Origin: Cunninghamia lanceolata
Taxonomy: Eukaryota > Streptophyta > Pinopsida > Cupressales > Cupressaceae
Assembly (NCBI GenBank): GCA_027924645.1
Contig: BSBN01000187.1
Coordinates: 15,022,001-15,086,000, forward strand
DNA length: 64,000 bases
Direction of reading: 5' to 3'
Part shown: positions 22,223 to 34,241 of the stretch, piece after piece
Layout: the number at the start of each line of letters is the position of its first letter
Position numbering within the stretch: position 1 is the first letter of the stretch
The notes under the pieces: model-generated
The model's database searches: none
What the model was told of the DNA's origin: nothing
What the model saw: only the letters and a program-made list of their open reading frames with translations
Translations under genes and position numbers: made by a program

Positions 22223-24956
22223 TGTTGACTTTTCTTCTGAATCAGCATTAGGGATTGCCAGTTCTAATGCACAGGCAGATTCAGCCAACTGAATACAGGA
22301 GGTTGCGTGAGCTCCTCCCCTTCACTTCTGGTTCTGCCACACCAAGGGGGGTATCCCTATAACTCAAAATGTAACCTTGACTAGCTCAAAGATAGAAAGA
22401 TCTAACTTGACAACAACAGGCAGAATACTCTCATGTATGGACCAAGATCTGCATGATAGATCACAAGGCTGGCAACATTCTTGGACATGATGTCTGGTTG
22501 GGTATGAGAGCATGCAGGGGGGTTCCTAATCCTACTCCTACAACTAACAGGTGGAAGTATGAAATGTTTTAGTTTAAATTTTGGATGCAAAGCTGGACAT
22601 GGTGTATAACACAAGAACACAGCATGATTGGTGCCTATCCAGGGCTTGGAGTCGGTAGACATACACCTGTGAATGATCAGCATGAATAGCTAAAACTGGA
22701 TTTCAGGGGGATACACATGATATCTGCCTTACAGATATCTCCCAATAAAGAGTGTTAAGTTATCTCTACTTATGGCATCCCTACTGCAGTATACCCTTCC
22801 CAATGTTCAACCTGAAAACAGTTTAATCTGCCCCTTGAGCAGAAGTTAAAAGATCAGACATTCAACATAGGAATTCTATGCTCTAGAATCTAAACATTAC
22901 GCAAATATCCAGATCCAGAAGAAGAATACATGCAATACTGGAGACAGAATTAACACAACACATGCTAAGATAGCATTACTCATATAAGATCAACCATGAA
23001 ATCAGTGGATTCATGCCAAGTCGTACAACAGGAGATACATAAACTCACAAGTTAGACTGTACAGAGCAACCAGATCAGCTGGTTTTGGATTACAGAGCCA
23101 AAAATCCTCAACTTTCAACAACCTTGAATGAATAACACCGTCTGCATTATATAGCAGGAGGGTGTATTCAGCATTGACTACCAGGTTGACCAAAAATCCC
23201 GCCAGATACACAGTATCATAAAAATGGCGCTCAAACACATTACCAGATTGGCGCCCAAACATGAATGCAGCAGGTAGGGGAGGAGACAGGAAGATATCTC
23301 GAGCCCTGCGCCACTGTCCGCTGATGTACACCTTCAATCGGGTACAAGATCCATCCACGCCATCGCCCATACCTCTGCAACAATCGCCATTAATGGCGCA
23401 CCAACCCGCGGCCTTGGGAAGAACATCAAACAGTCGATCGCAACCATTTCCCGCCGAGATTCATCATCATGATATTTCGAATATGCAGGATATCAATATC
23501 CCACATGCACCCCGCGATGACCTTATTAACACTTTATATACTAGGTCATGAGCATATATCATGTCAGTGCTTTTGCTCCTGACGACACTAGTATAAGACT
23601 TCATCATCATCATCCTCCAGCAGCATGATATCCTGTCGCTTGAAATATCACCCTGACGTCAGCATCATCTCGCAATATAACCTGCATGATAAACGCCTTC
23701 ATCGGCACAACCTGATCCATCGGAGGAACATCCTCCTGCTGAGCCTATACCAAAAGTCTGGCCGATGAACATCCTGATGACGTCATCATCATATCCTGCT
23801 GACGTCATCATCATATCCGCCCGCTGCGCACCTCCTCATATCCGGATGACGTCATCATCATGTTTGCAAATATCGGGGGACCTCCACAAGATGATCTGTG
23901 TTAGAAATATGACCCCCCCGGACCTCGATGACGTCATCATCATATCAACATCAAGATGATATTCGGAAGATAACCGGATATTTGGAAATATCATCCTGAT
24001 GCACTAACATCATGCTGCACTGTAGCTCCGCTATAAGATCAGGGCGAAATATGAATATGATGATGCTTGAAAAGATCACCCCCACTAGATAATGCACGAA
24101 GCCAGCAGGCGGATATCTCCTTGATATCAGCATCATCATGACGCTGGAACAAACATACACGCAGGTGATATTCAAAAATGAAAATATCACCCCCTCCTTC
24201 GGAAATATCATGATGCAGATAGGCAGAGAAAACCGGATATCACCCTGACGTAAGAATGACGTCAGCATCATCAGGATGACAAAACAACGAACCACGAAGT
24301 GATATAACATCATCAGGATGATATTGACTAAGATCATCCTGACGTTCAAAATATGATGACCCCAGTGAATATCGGGTCGCGCTTAGAACTCTTCAACAAC
24401 ATCATCAGGATGATCATAACCAAGATCACCCAATGATAAAAATATCACCCCGGCGAAATATCATGCAGGCAGAAAATATGATGACCCCCGCAAGCAACAC
24501 GGTGATAACTGGAAATATCATGATGATGATGACGACCCTTAAGAAAAAATAAGTAAGGTCAAACAACTTAGAGAATAACCCCTTCAGAATATCGGGGCAA
24601 CATCATCATCATGTCTGGGCAAGGTGATAATTGGAAGATCACCGGATACTTGAGAAATCACCCCCGCAAGCAAATCAGGGCGCACTATAGCTCATCAGCA
24701 GGATCGGGATGATATCAAAACATCACCCGATATCGAAATATGATGATCCTGATGAGAAACAAGTCGACAGAAAACATGATGATGCTGACCATCATCGAAC
24801 ACAATATGATGATGATGACCTCCTCTTCGAAGAAAATATGATGATGCAGCTGAAAAATGCCGAGGAGGTCCAACACTTAGAACATTTTTTGGATACTTAG
24901 GGAAAGTGCCTGCATGAAAATTGCTCAAAAATTGCCAGTCAATTCAGGCACTAACA
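22223..24956 (-). repeat. 3' LTR of element B
   Basis: 2734-bp partner of 27478-30212. Over most of its length it is the reverse-complement homologue of the element A LTR, including the GATGAT/TGACGTCA-rich U3 and a TATATAAA box (minus, 23533-23540). Confidence 0.93.
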
Positions 24957-25097
24957 GTGGCTCTGTCTGGGGACGTGCAGGTGCAAGACTGCAGCGAGAA
25001 CCCCAGATCTCTGGGATGCAGACCAGTCCCTTGTCCATTGGGCACAGAGTCATGATGTTATATTGATCTGCATCACCAAACTCATTATTTTTAAACA

Positions 25098-26864
25098 TTA
25101 TTTTGGCGGCCCCGGGCAACCAAAAAGGAAAAACCATAATTTTTTCTTGTCAAATGCCTGATTCCAAACTGAAAGATCCCAATCCCAACTAAAAAGATTG
25201 GCATAATTTGCCCATAATGTCATCTGCTTAAAAAGATATTCCACCAGTTTTGAAAGCTTGCCACCATCATTTTCAGCTCTGTCATTTTGGATTTTAGAAT
25301 TAGACATATAACCATACACATAATATTCTTCAACATTGGGCAACACATGTATGTTATGTCCCTCAGACAGTACATCATACTGCTCTTGGCACTCTTTATC
25401 ATTTATCTGGCTGCTGCACATTATCAGGCACTCATCCAGCTGATCCAACAATTCAAAATACTCAGAAAATATGAGACCCCTAATATCTACTGATATTGAA
25501 AACAAATCCTGATCCACACACCCAATGTTACACATGTCTGAATTAGGTGATGATGAACATTCATTATTCACAGTTTGCAAATCAGTATCATCATCTTCAA
25601 ACAAAGGGTTAATCCTACACCAATGAGGGTCATGACTCACAACATTATATGCATCAACAGGCTCATCATAAAGGGGATTAACACTCATTGTAAAGGCCTC
25701 TGCTTCTTCTTCATGACATTCCAATTCTTCTTCATTACTATCAGATCCAGAGTCATAAGAAAAACAAACCTGATCCATGCACTGGTCATGGATATCATTT
25801 TTATCATCTAATTGCCCCGCATACAAGATTGCTACTGTTTCAATACACTCTGAAGTTGAACAATCTGCATCATTTTCCAGCCCTCCAATGCTTCCTGATG
25901 AAACTGATATTGATTCTTGATCCATATGATCACAACTCTGCACAACTGGATCATTTAAACATGAAGGCTCTTTGTTTAGGACTGATATGCAAATATTGCT
26001 TGAAAAATTATTATTTTCAACTTCACTTGCTGGGCAAAAAAGGACATCCTCCTCTATAATAGAAACATCATCCACTTGGAATGATGCAAAAACTGGGACA
26101 ACAGGGGTGTGAGTGCTATGACATTCATTGTCAATTCATGAATTAAAACTTTCATCAACATTGGGGGCTGCAGGAGAACAAAAATTTTTAGAAAAATAAC
26201 CCTTTTGTATTCCATACCTCCAATTGTTTTCAATATCCATTGCAAACTGATGTGCCTGATGCAATGTGGTGGGCTCCTTATCTCTTAATCTGTAACTCAT
26301 TTTCTTATCAAAGGCTCCCAAATAGACAACTAAGCACAGTGCATCATTAGGTCTCATGCATTCTGGAATTCTATTCAATGCCCTCATAAATCTGAGGTTA
26401 AAAGCTGGGATCAACTCATCTTCTTCAATATGGATGTACATGAAGTCACTAATAGCTGCATATTCAGAAACTCTTTCACCATACTGTACTAGAAATGCAG
26501 ATTTAAAACCATGCCAAGAGCTGACAGAGTGAGCTGGAAGGTAGGAAAACCAGTCCCTTGCATCTTCATCTAGAGATTGAACAAATAATCTCATAACCAC
26601 ATCCTCATGGTCAATCTCAAAGTCATCTATCACATTCATAAACTGCTGCAAGTGTCTCTCAGCTGATTCATCCTTTATGCCATTAAATTTAGGCAAAAAA
26701 TTTCTGACTTTAGGTGGAAAGGCATTTGGGTAGCCACAAATGCCACTAAAATTTATGGGCTTATATCTATCTATGTTGAAACTTCTTTTATTACATGGTT
26801 GGGATTGACTGTTATACATTTTTGCATTTGACACTTCACAAGGGTGCATAGGCAGATAATACAT
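25098..26864 (-). pseudogene. Gag-like protein of element B (one in-frame TGA)
   Basis: A single 589-codon frame is broken only by TGA at 26136-26138 (FNS*IDN), a plausible CGA to TGA change. Residues 55-240 form a gag/capsid domain with VRNFLPKFNG, DEDARDWFSYLPAHSVSSW and RIPECMRPNDALCLVVYLGAF. The rest is acidic and cysteine-containing, ending AFDKKKLWFFLF. The gag domain is clearly closer to the gag of element C than to that of element A, although A and B share their LTRs. No protease or zinc knuckle was seen. Confidence 0.8.
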
Positions 26865-27369
26865 CCTTTATGTTTTTGCAACCCTCCTCTCTACTCAGAT
26901 TTTATACTAACAATGACTTTAGGCACTCAAAATTCAAACTATTTTTTCAAACTTTCCTAAAGTCCTTTAAATGAGTCTTTTGAACAACATTGCATGCCCT
27001 TTGAAATACAGGGTAAGTTCTAATAAAAGCATGCAAGCTCTGTTTTCACCAATGTTCCCTTTTAACCAGTGCTTTCTCACCAAATAGGGAATCTGTCAAA
27101 TAATATGAAATACCTGGATATGTTGCAGAAGCTGCAAATTCTTCTCTGACTGATTTTGTTCTTTTATCAGGTTCTTTGATACAGAGTCGCCACCTCCTTG
27201 AAGAGGAATGAGCTTCAAACAAGCTGAAGCTGCAAATTGATTTCTTTCTTTCTGGGTCATCCACCAGCAGAGTCACATATACAACCTTTTTTCTCTGCTG
27301 CAACAAACAGTTTCCAGGTCTAATTTTTTAATCTTGTAGACTCAAACTTTCATGGATATGACATTGATC
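26865..27369 (-). other. 5' leader of element B
   Basis: Untranslated leader between the primer-site repeats and gag. It contains a further primer-site-like GGTGGCGACTCTG (minus, near 27181-27193), equivalent to 10039-10051 in element A. No gene. Confidence 0.5.
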
Positions 27370-27473
27370 TCCCCAGCAGAGTCGCCAATTTGTTGGTGAC
27401 TCGGATGGGTCACAGATATATTACTGGAGATGATTAGATGGTACTTTTACTTCGATCCCCAGTGGAGTCGCCA
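27370..27473 (-). promoter_or_regulatory. Duplicated primer-binding site of element B
   Basis: The minus strand reads TGGCGACTCCACTGGGGA at 27456-27473, four bases inside the 5' LTR. TGGCGACTCTGCTGGGGA is 86 bp further in (27370-27387), separated by CCCATCCGAGTCACC as in element A. Confidence 0.75.
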
Positions 27474-27477
27474 TTTT

Positions 27478-30212
27478 TGTTGACTTTTCTTTTGAATCAG
27501 CATTAGGGATTGCCAGTTCTAATGCACAGGCAGATTCAGCCAACTGAATACAGGAGGTTGCGTGAGCTCCTCCCCTTCACTTCTGGTTCTGCCACACCAA
27601 GGGGGGTATCCCTATAACTCAAGATGTAACCTTGACTAGCTCAAAGATAGAAAGATCTAACTTGACAACAACAGGCAGAATACTCTCATGTATGGACCAA
27701 GATCTGCATGATAGATCACAAGGCTGGCAACATTCTTGGACATGATGTCTGGTTGGGTATGAGAGCATGCAGGGGGGTTCCTAATCCTACTCCTACAACT
27801 AACAGGTGGAAGTATGAAATGTTTTAGTTTAAATTTTGGATGCAAAGCTGGACATGGTGTATAACACAAGAACACAGCATGATTGGTGCCTATCCAGGGC
27901 TTGGAGTCGGTAGACATACACCTGTGAATGATCAGCATGAATAGCTAAAACTGGATTTCAGGGGGATACACATGATATCTGCCTTACAGATATCTCCCAA
28001 TAAAGAGTGTTAAGTTATCTCTACTTATGGCATCCCTACTGCAGTATACCCTTCCCAATGTTCAACCTGAAAACAGTTTAATCTGCCCCTTGAGCAGAAG
28101 TTAAAAGATCAGACATTCAACATAGGAATTCTATGCTCTAGAATCTAAACATTACGCAAATATCCAGATCCAGAAGAAGAATACATGCAATACTGGAGAC
28201 AGAATTAACACAACACATGCTAAGATAGCATTACTCATATAAGATCAACCATGAAATCAGTGGATTCATGCCAAGTCGTACAACAGGAGATACATAAACT
28301 CACAAGTTAGACTGTACAGAGCAACCAGATCAGCTGGTTTTGGATTACAGAGCCAAAAATCCTCAACTTTCAACAACCTTGAATGAATAACACCGTCTGC
28401 ATTATATAGCAGGAGGGTGTATTCAGCATTGACTACCAGGTTGACCAAAAATCCCGCCAGATACACAGTATCATAAAAATGGCGCTCAAACACATTACCA
28501 GATTGGCGCCCAAACATGAATGCAGCAGGTAGGGGAGGAGACAGGAAGATATCTCGAGCCCTGCGCCACTGTCCGCTGATGTACACCTTCAATCAGGTAC
28601 AAGATCCATCCACGCCATCGCCCATACCTCTGCAACAATCACCATTAATGGCGCACCAACCCGCGGCCTTGGGAAGAACATCAAACAGTCGATCGCAACC
28701 ATTTTCCACCGAGATTCATCATCATGATATTTCAAATATGCAGGATATCAATATCCCACATGCACCCCGCGATGACCTTATTAACACTTTATATACTAGG
28801 TCATGAGCATATATCATGTCGGTGCTTTTGCTCCTGACGACACTAGTATAAGACTTTATCATCATCATCCTCCAGCAGCATGATATCCTGTCGCTTGAAA
28901 TATCACCCTGACGTCAGCATCATCTCGCAATATAACCTGCATGATAAACGCCTTCATCGGCACAACCTGATCCATCGGAGGAACATCCTCCTGCTGAGCC
29001 TATACCAAAAGTCTGGCCGATGAACATCCTGATGACATCATCATCATATCCTGCTGACGTCATCATCATATCCGCCCGCTGCGCACCTCCTCATATCCGG
29101 ATGACGTCATCATCATGTTTGCAAATATCGGGGGACCTCCACAAGATGATCTGTGTTAGAAATATGACCCCCCCCGGACCTCGATGACGTCATCATCATA
29201 TCGACATCAGGATGATATTCGGAAGATAACCGGATATTTGGAAATATCATCCTGATGCACTAACATCATGCTGCACTGTAGCTCCGCTATAAGATCAGGG
29301 CGAAATATGAATATGATGATGCTTGAAAAGATCACCCCCACTAGATAATGCACGAAGCCAGCAGGCGGATATCTCCTTGATATCAGCATCATCATGACGC
29401 TGGAACAAACATACACGCGGGTGATATTCAAAAATGAAAATATCACCCCCTCCTTCGGAAATATCATGATGCAGATAGGCAGAGAAAACTGGATATCACC
29501 CTGACGTAAGAATGACGTCAGCATCATCAGGATGACAAAACAACGAACCACGAAGTGATATAACATCATTAGGATGATATTGACTAAGATCATCCTGACG
29601 TTCAAAATATGATGACCCCAGTGAATATCGGGTCGCGCTTAGAACTCTTCAACAACATCATCAGGATGATCATAACCAAGATCACCCGATGATAAAAATA
29701 TCACCCCGGTGAAATATCATGCAGGCAGAAAATATGATGACCCCCGCAAGCAACACGGTGATAACTGGAAATATCATGATGATGATGACGACCCTTAAGA
29801 AAAAACAAGTAAGGTCGAACAACTTAGAGAATAACCCCTTCAGAATATCGGGGCAACATCATCATCATGTCTGGGCAAGGTGATAATTGGAAGATCACCG
29901 GATACTTGAGAAATCACCCCCGCAAGCAAATCAGGGCGCACTGTAGCTCATCAGCAGGATCGGGATGATATCAAAACATCACCCGATATCGAAATATGAT
30001 GATCCTGATGAGAAACAAGCCGACAGAAAACATGATGATGCTGACCATCATCGAACACAATATGATGATGATGACCTCCTCTTCGAAGAAAATATGATGA
30101 TGCAGCTGAAAAATGCCGAGGAGGTCCAACACTTAGAACATTTTTTGGATACTTAGGGAAAGTGCCTGCATGAAAATTGCTCAAAAATTGCCAGTCAATT
30201 CAGGCACTAACA
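27478..30212 (-). repeat. 5' LTR of element B
   Basis: 2735-bp partner of 22223-24956. TATATAAA is on the minus strand at 28788-28795. Confidence 0.93.
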
Positions 30213-30275
30213 GATAGCATGTAACTTTAAGGTCCTTTTTTGACTATCACTGAAATGGGAAGGACAATTCAAATT

Positions 30276-30890
30276 CTACAAATAATATACAATGTCCTTG
30301 TACCATTCAGATTCTGACAAGTTAACAATTTCATTCTAAACTACATTCACTTGGCATGCTTCCAGATTTGACTGTATCATCATCTTAGCCAAACCTTGTC
30401 CCCTTACCAATTTTGTAATCTGTATTTCATTGTTGAACTCATGTAACTTGTTAATCCATTTGCATCTCCTTCCTATCACTTCTTGCTGAGTGAAAATGTC
30501 TTTAACTGTTGCATGGGGTACATATGTAACTATCTGAGATCCTACTAAGTATGGCCTGAAGCTTTTGACTGCTCTAACCAATGCATATGCCTAGTTCTCC
30601 ATGATATCATATTTCAACTCAGCTGCCTGCAATGACATGCTAAAGAAAGCAATAGGTTGCTCAAAACCCTCTTAATTTTTCTGTAATAAACATGCAGCAA
30701 TAGTATGAAAAGAAGCAAATGAGAACAATTGAAGTGGCTTAGAAAAATCAAGAGATTTTAACACAGGATCCATCTTTATAGCTTCTTTGATGTTTTGAAA
30801 TGATTTGGTCACTTCACTCTCCCATTTGATAGTTTCACCCTTATTCAACATTTTAGAAATATCCTTTGTAATCTCTGCAAAGTTGGGCAT
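30276..30890 (-). pseudogene. Vestigial native RNase H of element C
   Basis: This is the position after RT where Ty3 elements carry their own RNase H. The segment reads FSFASFHTIAACLLQKN: the first catalytic Asp of the usual DAS motif is replaced by Phe. GRRCKWINKLHEFNNEI and KLVRGQGLAKMM follow. Loss of the Asp fits replacement by the extra RNase H upstream. Stops at 30672, 30591, 30336 and 30276 all lie at probable Gln positions. Confidence 0.75.
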
Positions 30891-30911
30891 GAATCTTCTA
30901 ACAAAATTAAT

Positions 30912-31577
30912 CTATCCAAAGAAGGACTGAATGCCTTTCACTGTTTTGGGAATTTGAATCCTGTCAATTGTAGCAACCCTTTCAGGATCAATCCTAACTC
31001 CATCTTTGGAAACAATGTGTCCCAATAGTTTTCCATCTACTACCCCAAAAGTACATTTTTTTGGGTTAAGTGAAATGCCATATTCCAATGCCCTAATAAA
31101 AATTTGCTCTAGGTGCATGCAATGTTGCTCCTCCTTTTTTGAATAAGCAGTTAGATCATCTTGATATACAGCCAGAATTGAGTCAACCAATCCTGCAAAA
31201 GCAACATCCATAGCCCTTTGAAATGTCACACCTGCATTTGTTAGTCCAAATGGCATTCTTACATATACATAAGTTCCCCATGGAGTGGTAAAGTTAGTTT
31301 TGTATTGTTCAGATTCTTTTACCTTCACCTAATTATATCCTAAAAATCCATCCATCATGGATAAAAGCTCATAACCAGTCACCTTCTGCAGCATAGCCTC
31401 CATGTTAGGCAGTGGATAATTATCCTTTAAAGAGGATACATTCAAGTTTCTGAAGTCTACACAAAGTCTTATGTCACCATTTTTCTTTCTAACTGGGACA
31501 AGATTAGACACCCAAGTTGAATGTCTAATAGGCACAATTATTCTAGCTTCCCTGAGCTTCACAAGCTCTTCCTGCAT
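30912..31577 (-). pseudogene. Reverse transcriptase of element C
   Basis: Ty3-type RT: KKNGDIRLCVDFRNLN, DNYPLPNMEAML, YVRMPFGLTNAGVTFQ and the catalytic box VYQDD (usually YLDD). It is followed by LNPKKCTFGV and GHIVSKDGVRIDPE. An in-frame TAG at 31329-31331 sits at the glutamine of GYNQVKV, and another at 30912-30914 at FFGQINF. No frameshift. Confidence 0.9.
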
Positions 31578-31763
31578 TTTTGGAGCCAGAGTTGGGTTAA
31601 TAGGTCTTTATTTTTGCCTAAATGGCTTAGCTACAGGCTTCAAAGGAATCTCATGCTAGAATAAGTCTTCTTTATAAGCTTTTAAGTCCTCATATGACCA
31701 CACAAAGACATGCTTATATTTTTTCAACAATGCAATCAACATGCTCCTGATGTGTGGCTTGAG

Positions 31764-32516
31764 CTATTTGCCAATATATACCTTTTTAGGGGCATGACAT
31801 GTCCCCAAGTTTATCTCCTCTAAGTCATCCTTGTTTGTGGGAGATGTCTTTGTAACAAATTGGTCTCTATTGTCAAATGCTCTTTCTAAAGCAACTAGCC
31901 CTCTAGGGATTTTATTTGTTTTAAGTTGAATTACTTCTTTCCCCAAAAGAGTTTCTTTTCCATTCACAACTTCTAAAAAATTTTGAAAGTCAATCTCCTG
32001 GTTCTCATATTCATCTATGCAGTGAAAGAACTTCAACAGATCTTTATCATCATCAAGCACCTGCCAACTGCATATATTTTCTGGTACTGCAGGTCTAATT
32101 TTAACTTCAACATTTGTAACATTAGATAGAGTGATATCATATGGCCTTATGGCCACATTAGCTAAAAAATCTGCCATGACATTCTTTGATCTTTCTATCC
32201 AGTTTATTGAAAAAGCATCAAATAATTCAATTGTATCCCATACAGCATGCTTATACTGCTTTAACCTTTTATTCTTTGAAGCATATTTGTCTCTCACCTG
32301 GGAAATAATTAATTCCGAATCTCCAAATACTTTTAGCATCTTGATCCCATGCTTCAAAGCAACATTCAAGCCTAGTAGCAGAGCTTCATACTCTGCAATA
32401 TTATTTGTGCAGGCAAATTTTAACAAGAAAGAAAATTTCAGTAGCCTACTTGCTAGAGACAAAAACACAACTCCAGCACCAGAACCCTCCATTGAACAAG
32501 CTCCATCAAAATACAT
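31764..32516 (-). pseudogene. RNase H domain placed upstream of RT in element C
   Basis: It has the RNase HI fold signature with all expected acidic positions: D in MYFDGACS, E in NIAEYEALLLGL, D in VFGDSELIISQV, and D in NVMADFLAN. It resembles the additional RNase H of Tat-type plant Ty3 elements. Here it lies between protease and RT, not after RT. The frame is open for 250 codons and closed by TAG at 31764-31766 (GK*LKPH), probably formerly CAG. It degrades the RNA strand of the RNA/DNA hybrid during reverse transcription. Confidence 0.8.
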
Positions 32517-32543
32517 GGTCCAGAGACCCTATTGGTCAAGTTC

Positions 32544-33059
32544 CTAAATGCAAAAATCTTTCTCCTTGTTCCCTTGATCATCTGAGACAACTTTGAAATT
32601 CCCACAGTCAGTATCCACAAAATAGATATGCTCTTCTAAATCTTGATCTTCAACTATCTCAGGTGACCTCTCTTCTCTGACTAGTTTGACATCTCTACCA
32701 TTCATTGGGATCATGGCATATGATAAATCTAGATGCATACTCCCTCCAACCAATGCTGCCCATCTTCTTGACAACAGCATACCATATTGTGGTTTTATGT
32801 CAACCATTGTTATATTCATTCTGTAAGTCTTTTCTGGATATGCTGCTAGCATAAAATCCACATCCTTCATGATTCCAATAAATGGTACCTCTCTAGTATC
32901 CATTGCATAACATTTTCCACATGCCTTGTCTATCTTCAACCCAGCTTGTTGCATGATAGCCAGAGGCATAATATTTGTTGATGCTCCTAAGTCAAGCATA
33001 CAATTCCTGATTACTTTTCCATTGATAACAAGGGAGACATAAAATGGCTCAACTTGTCA
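32544..33059 (-). pseudogene. Aspartic protease of element C
   Basis: A retropepsin-like domain with the catalytic motif LDLGASTNIM and the later QYGMLLSRRW, where the family usually has an LGRPW-like motif. It follows directly after PFYVSLVING. A TGA at 33057-33059 just upstream (KCP*QVEP) fits CGA to TGA. The family role is polyprotein maturation. Confidence 0.8.
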
Positions 33060-34241
33060 AGGACATTTTGTCATTGTCACACCCAGATAGACCTCCGAAA
33101 CCTCATCCTCATCAATACACAAGGCCTGTTTCTTACATTGAACCTCAACATTTTGTTCGGCCTAAAAAGCTACCCCTGAGATTAAGGACCATGCCTTATT
33201 CCCAAATTCTTCAACCTTCATCATTTCCATCAATGGAATAGAGACTTTTACCTGGGATAAAACCTGAGTTATGTCAAAGGGAGCATAATTTTGTATAACA
33301 GTTGTAGGCTGAGCCATGGTTTTACTCTTATCCTAAGCTGATCCATCCTTGATTTTAATGGCCTTTTGACTATTGTTCATGACCTGAGAATCCATATTTT
33401 GATCCTCCTTTTGGGGAACCTTAATTTCTGGTCTTTGGGAATCATGACCTGGTTTTTGCTTAGAACTTTTCTTGTTATCATCCCATCGCGTTTTATGTGG
33501 TTCAGCCCCTTGATGATTTTGCACTGGTTGATTCACAAAGGTGTCATGTGGTTGATGTGGATCACCAACCTGAGCCTTACCTCTAAGGTTGTAGTTGCTC
33601 TTGACCTGGGCCACTGTTGCAACTATGAGAGCTCTAATCTCTTCATTAGAAGGCCTTCTCAAATTATTCAGAAAGATGCGTGTGTCCTGAGCATACGCAT
33701 AATTATCTTCATCATCCTCATCACAGGGAGTCTATTGGCAAACCTGAATCCCATAACTCACGCTTTCATCAGCATCATAAGAAGAACACTCCCTATTTGT
33801 GGACAACATATTGATACTATCATCCTCCATACAATGCGGCTCATTACATTCATCACAGGCGACAACATTATTATTCAAAGATTGGGCAATCATACATTGC
33901 GACTGTGAGTGAGGCATTTGACAAATTATGCACCATGGGGTATCATCAATAATGTTAACAACTTTCTTCAAAGGATCAGGAGTCTCCTTAACATTCTGAG
34001 CTCTTTGATTAGTGTTGTTGTTTGAGAGAATGGGTTTACCATTATGCCAATTAGTGTTATATGGCATATCATGCAATGACGGTCTTTTCTCCTGTCTTTG
34101 GTAAACCTGCCTTTCTGGACCTATCCCCTTTTCATTTTTAGCAAGTCTATAACTTAGGTCCTTAACAACATTTGTCAATTTATCCAATTTCTCCTCAGAA
34201 GCAGATGCATTGCCTTGAGTACTTTGAGATTTATTTAGATT

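Larger units (their letters stand above)
22223..30212 (-). mobile_element. Element B: non-autonomous gag-only LTR retrotransposon nested in C
   Basis: LTRs at 22223-24956 and 27478-30212 (TGTTGA...CTAACA on the plus strand) are flanked by identical TSDs GATAG (22218-22222 and 30213-30217). The target is the pol frame of element C, between RT and integrase. The primer site at 27456-27473 gives minus orientation. The two LTRs are almost identical, so B is much younger than C. The body has a gag-like ORF only. Confidence 0.95.
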
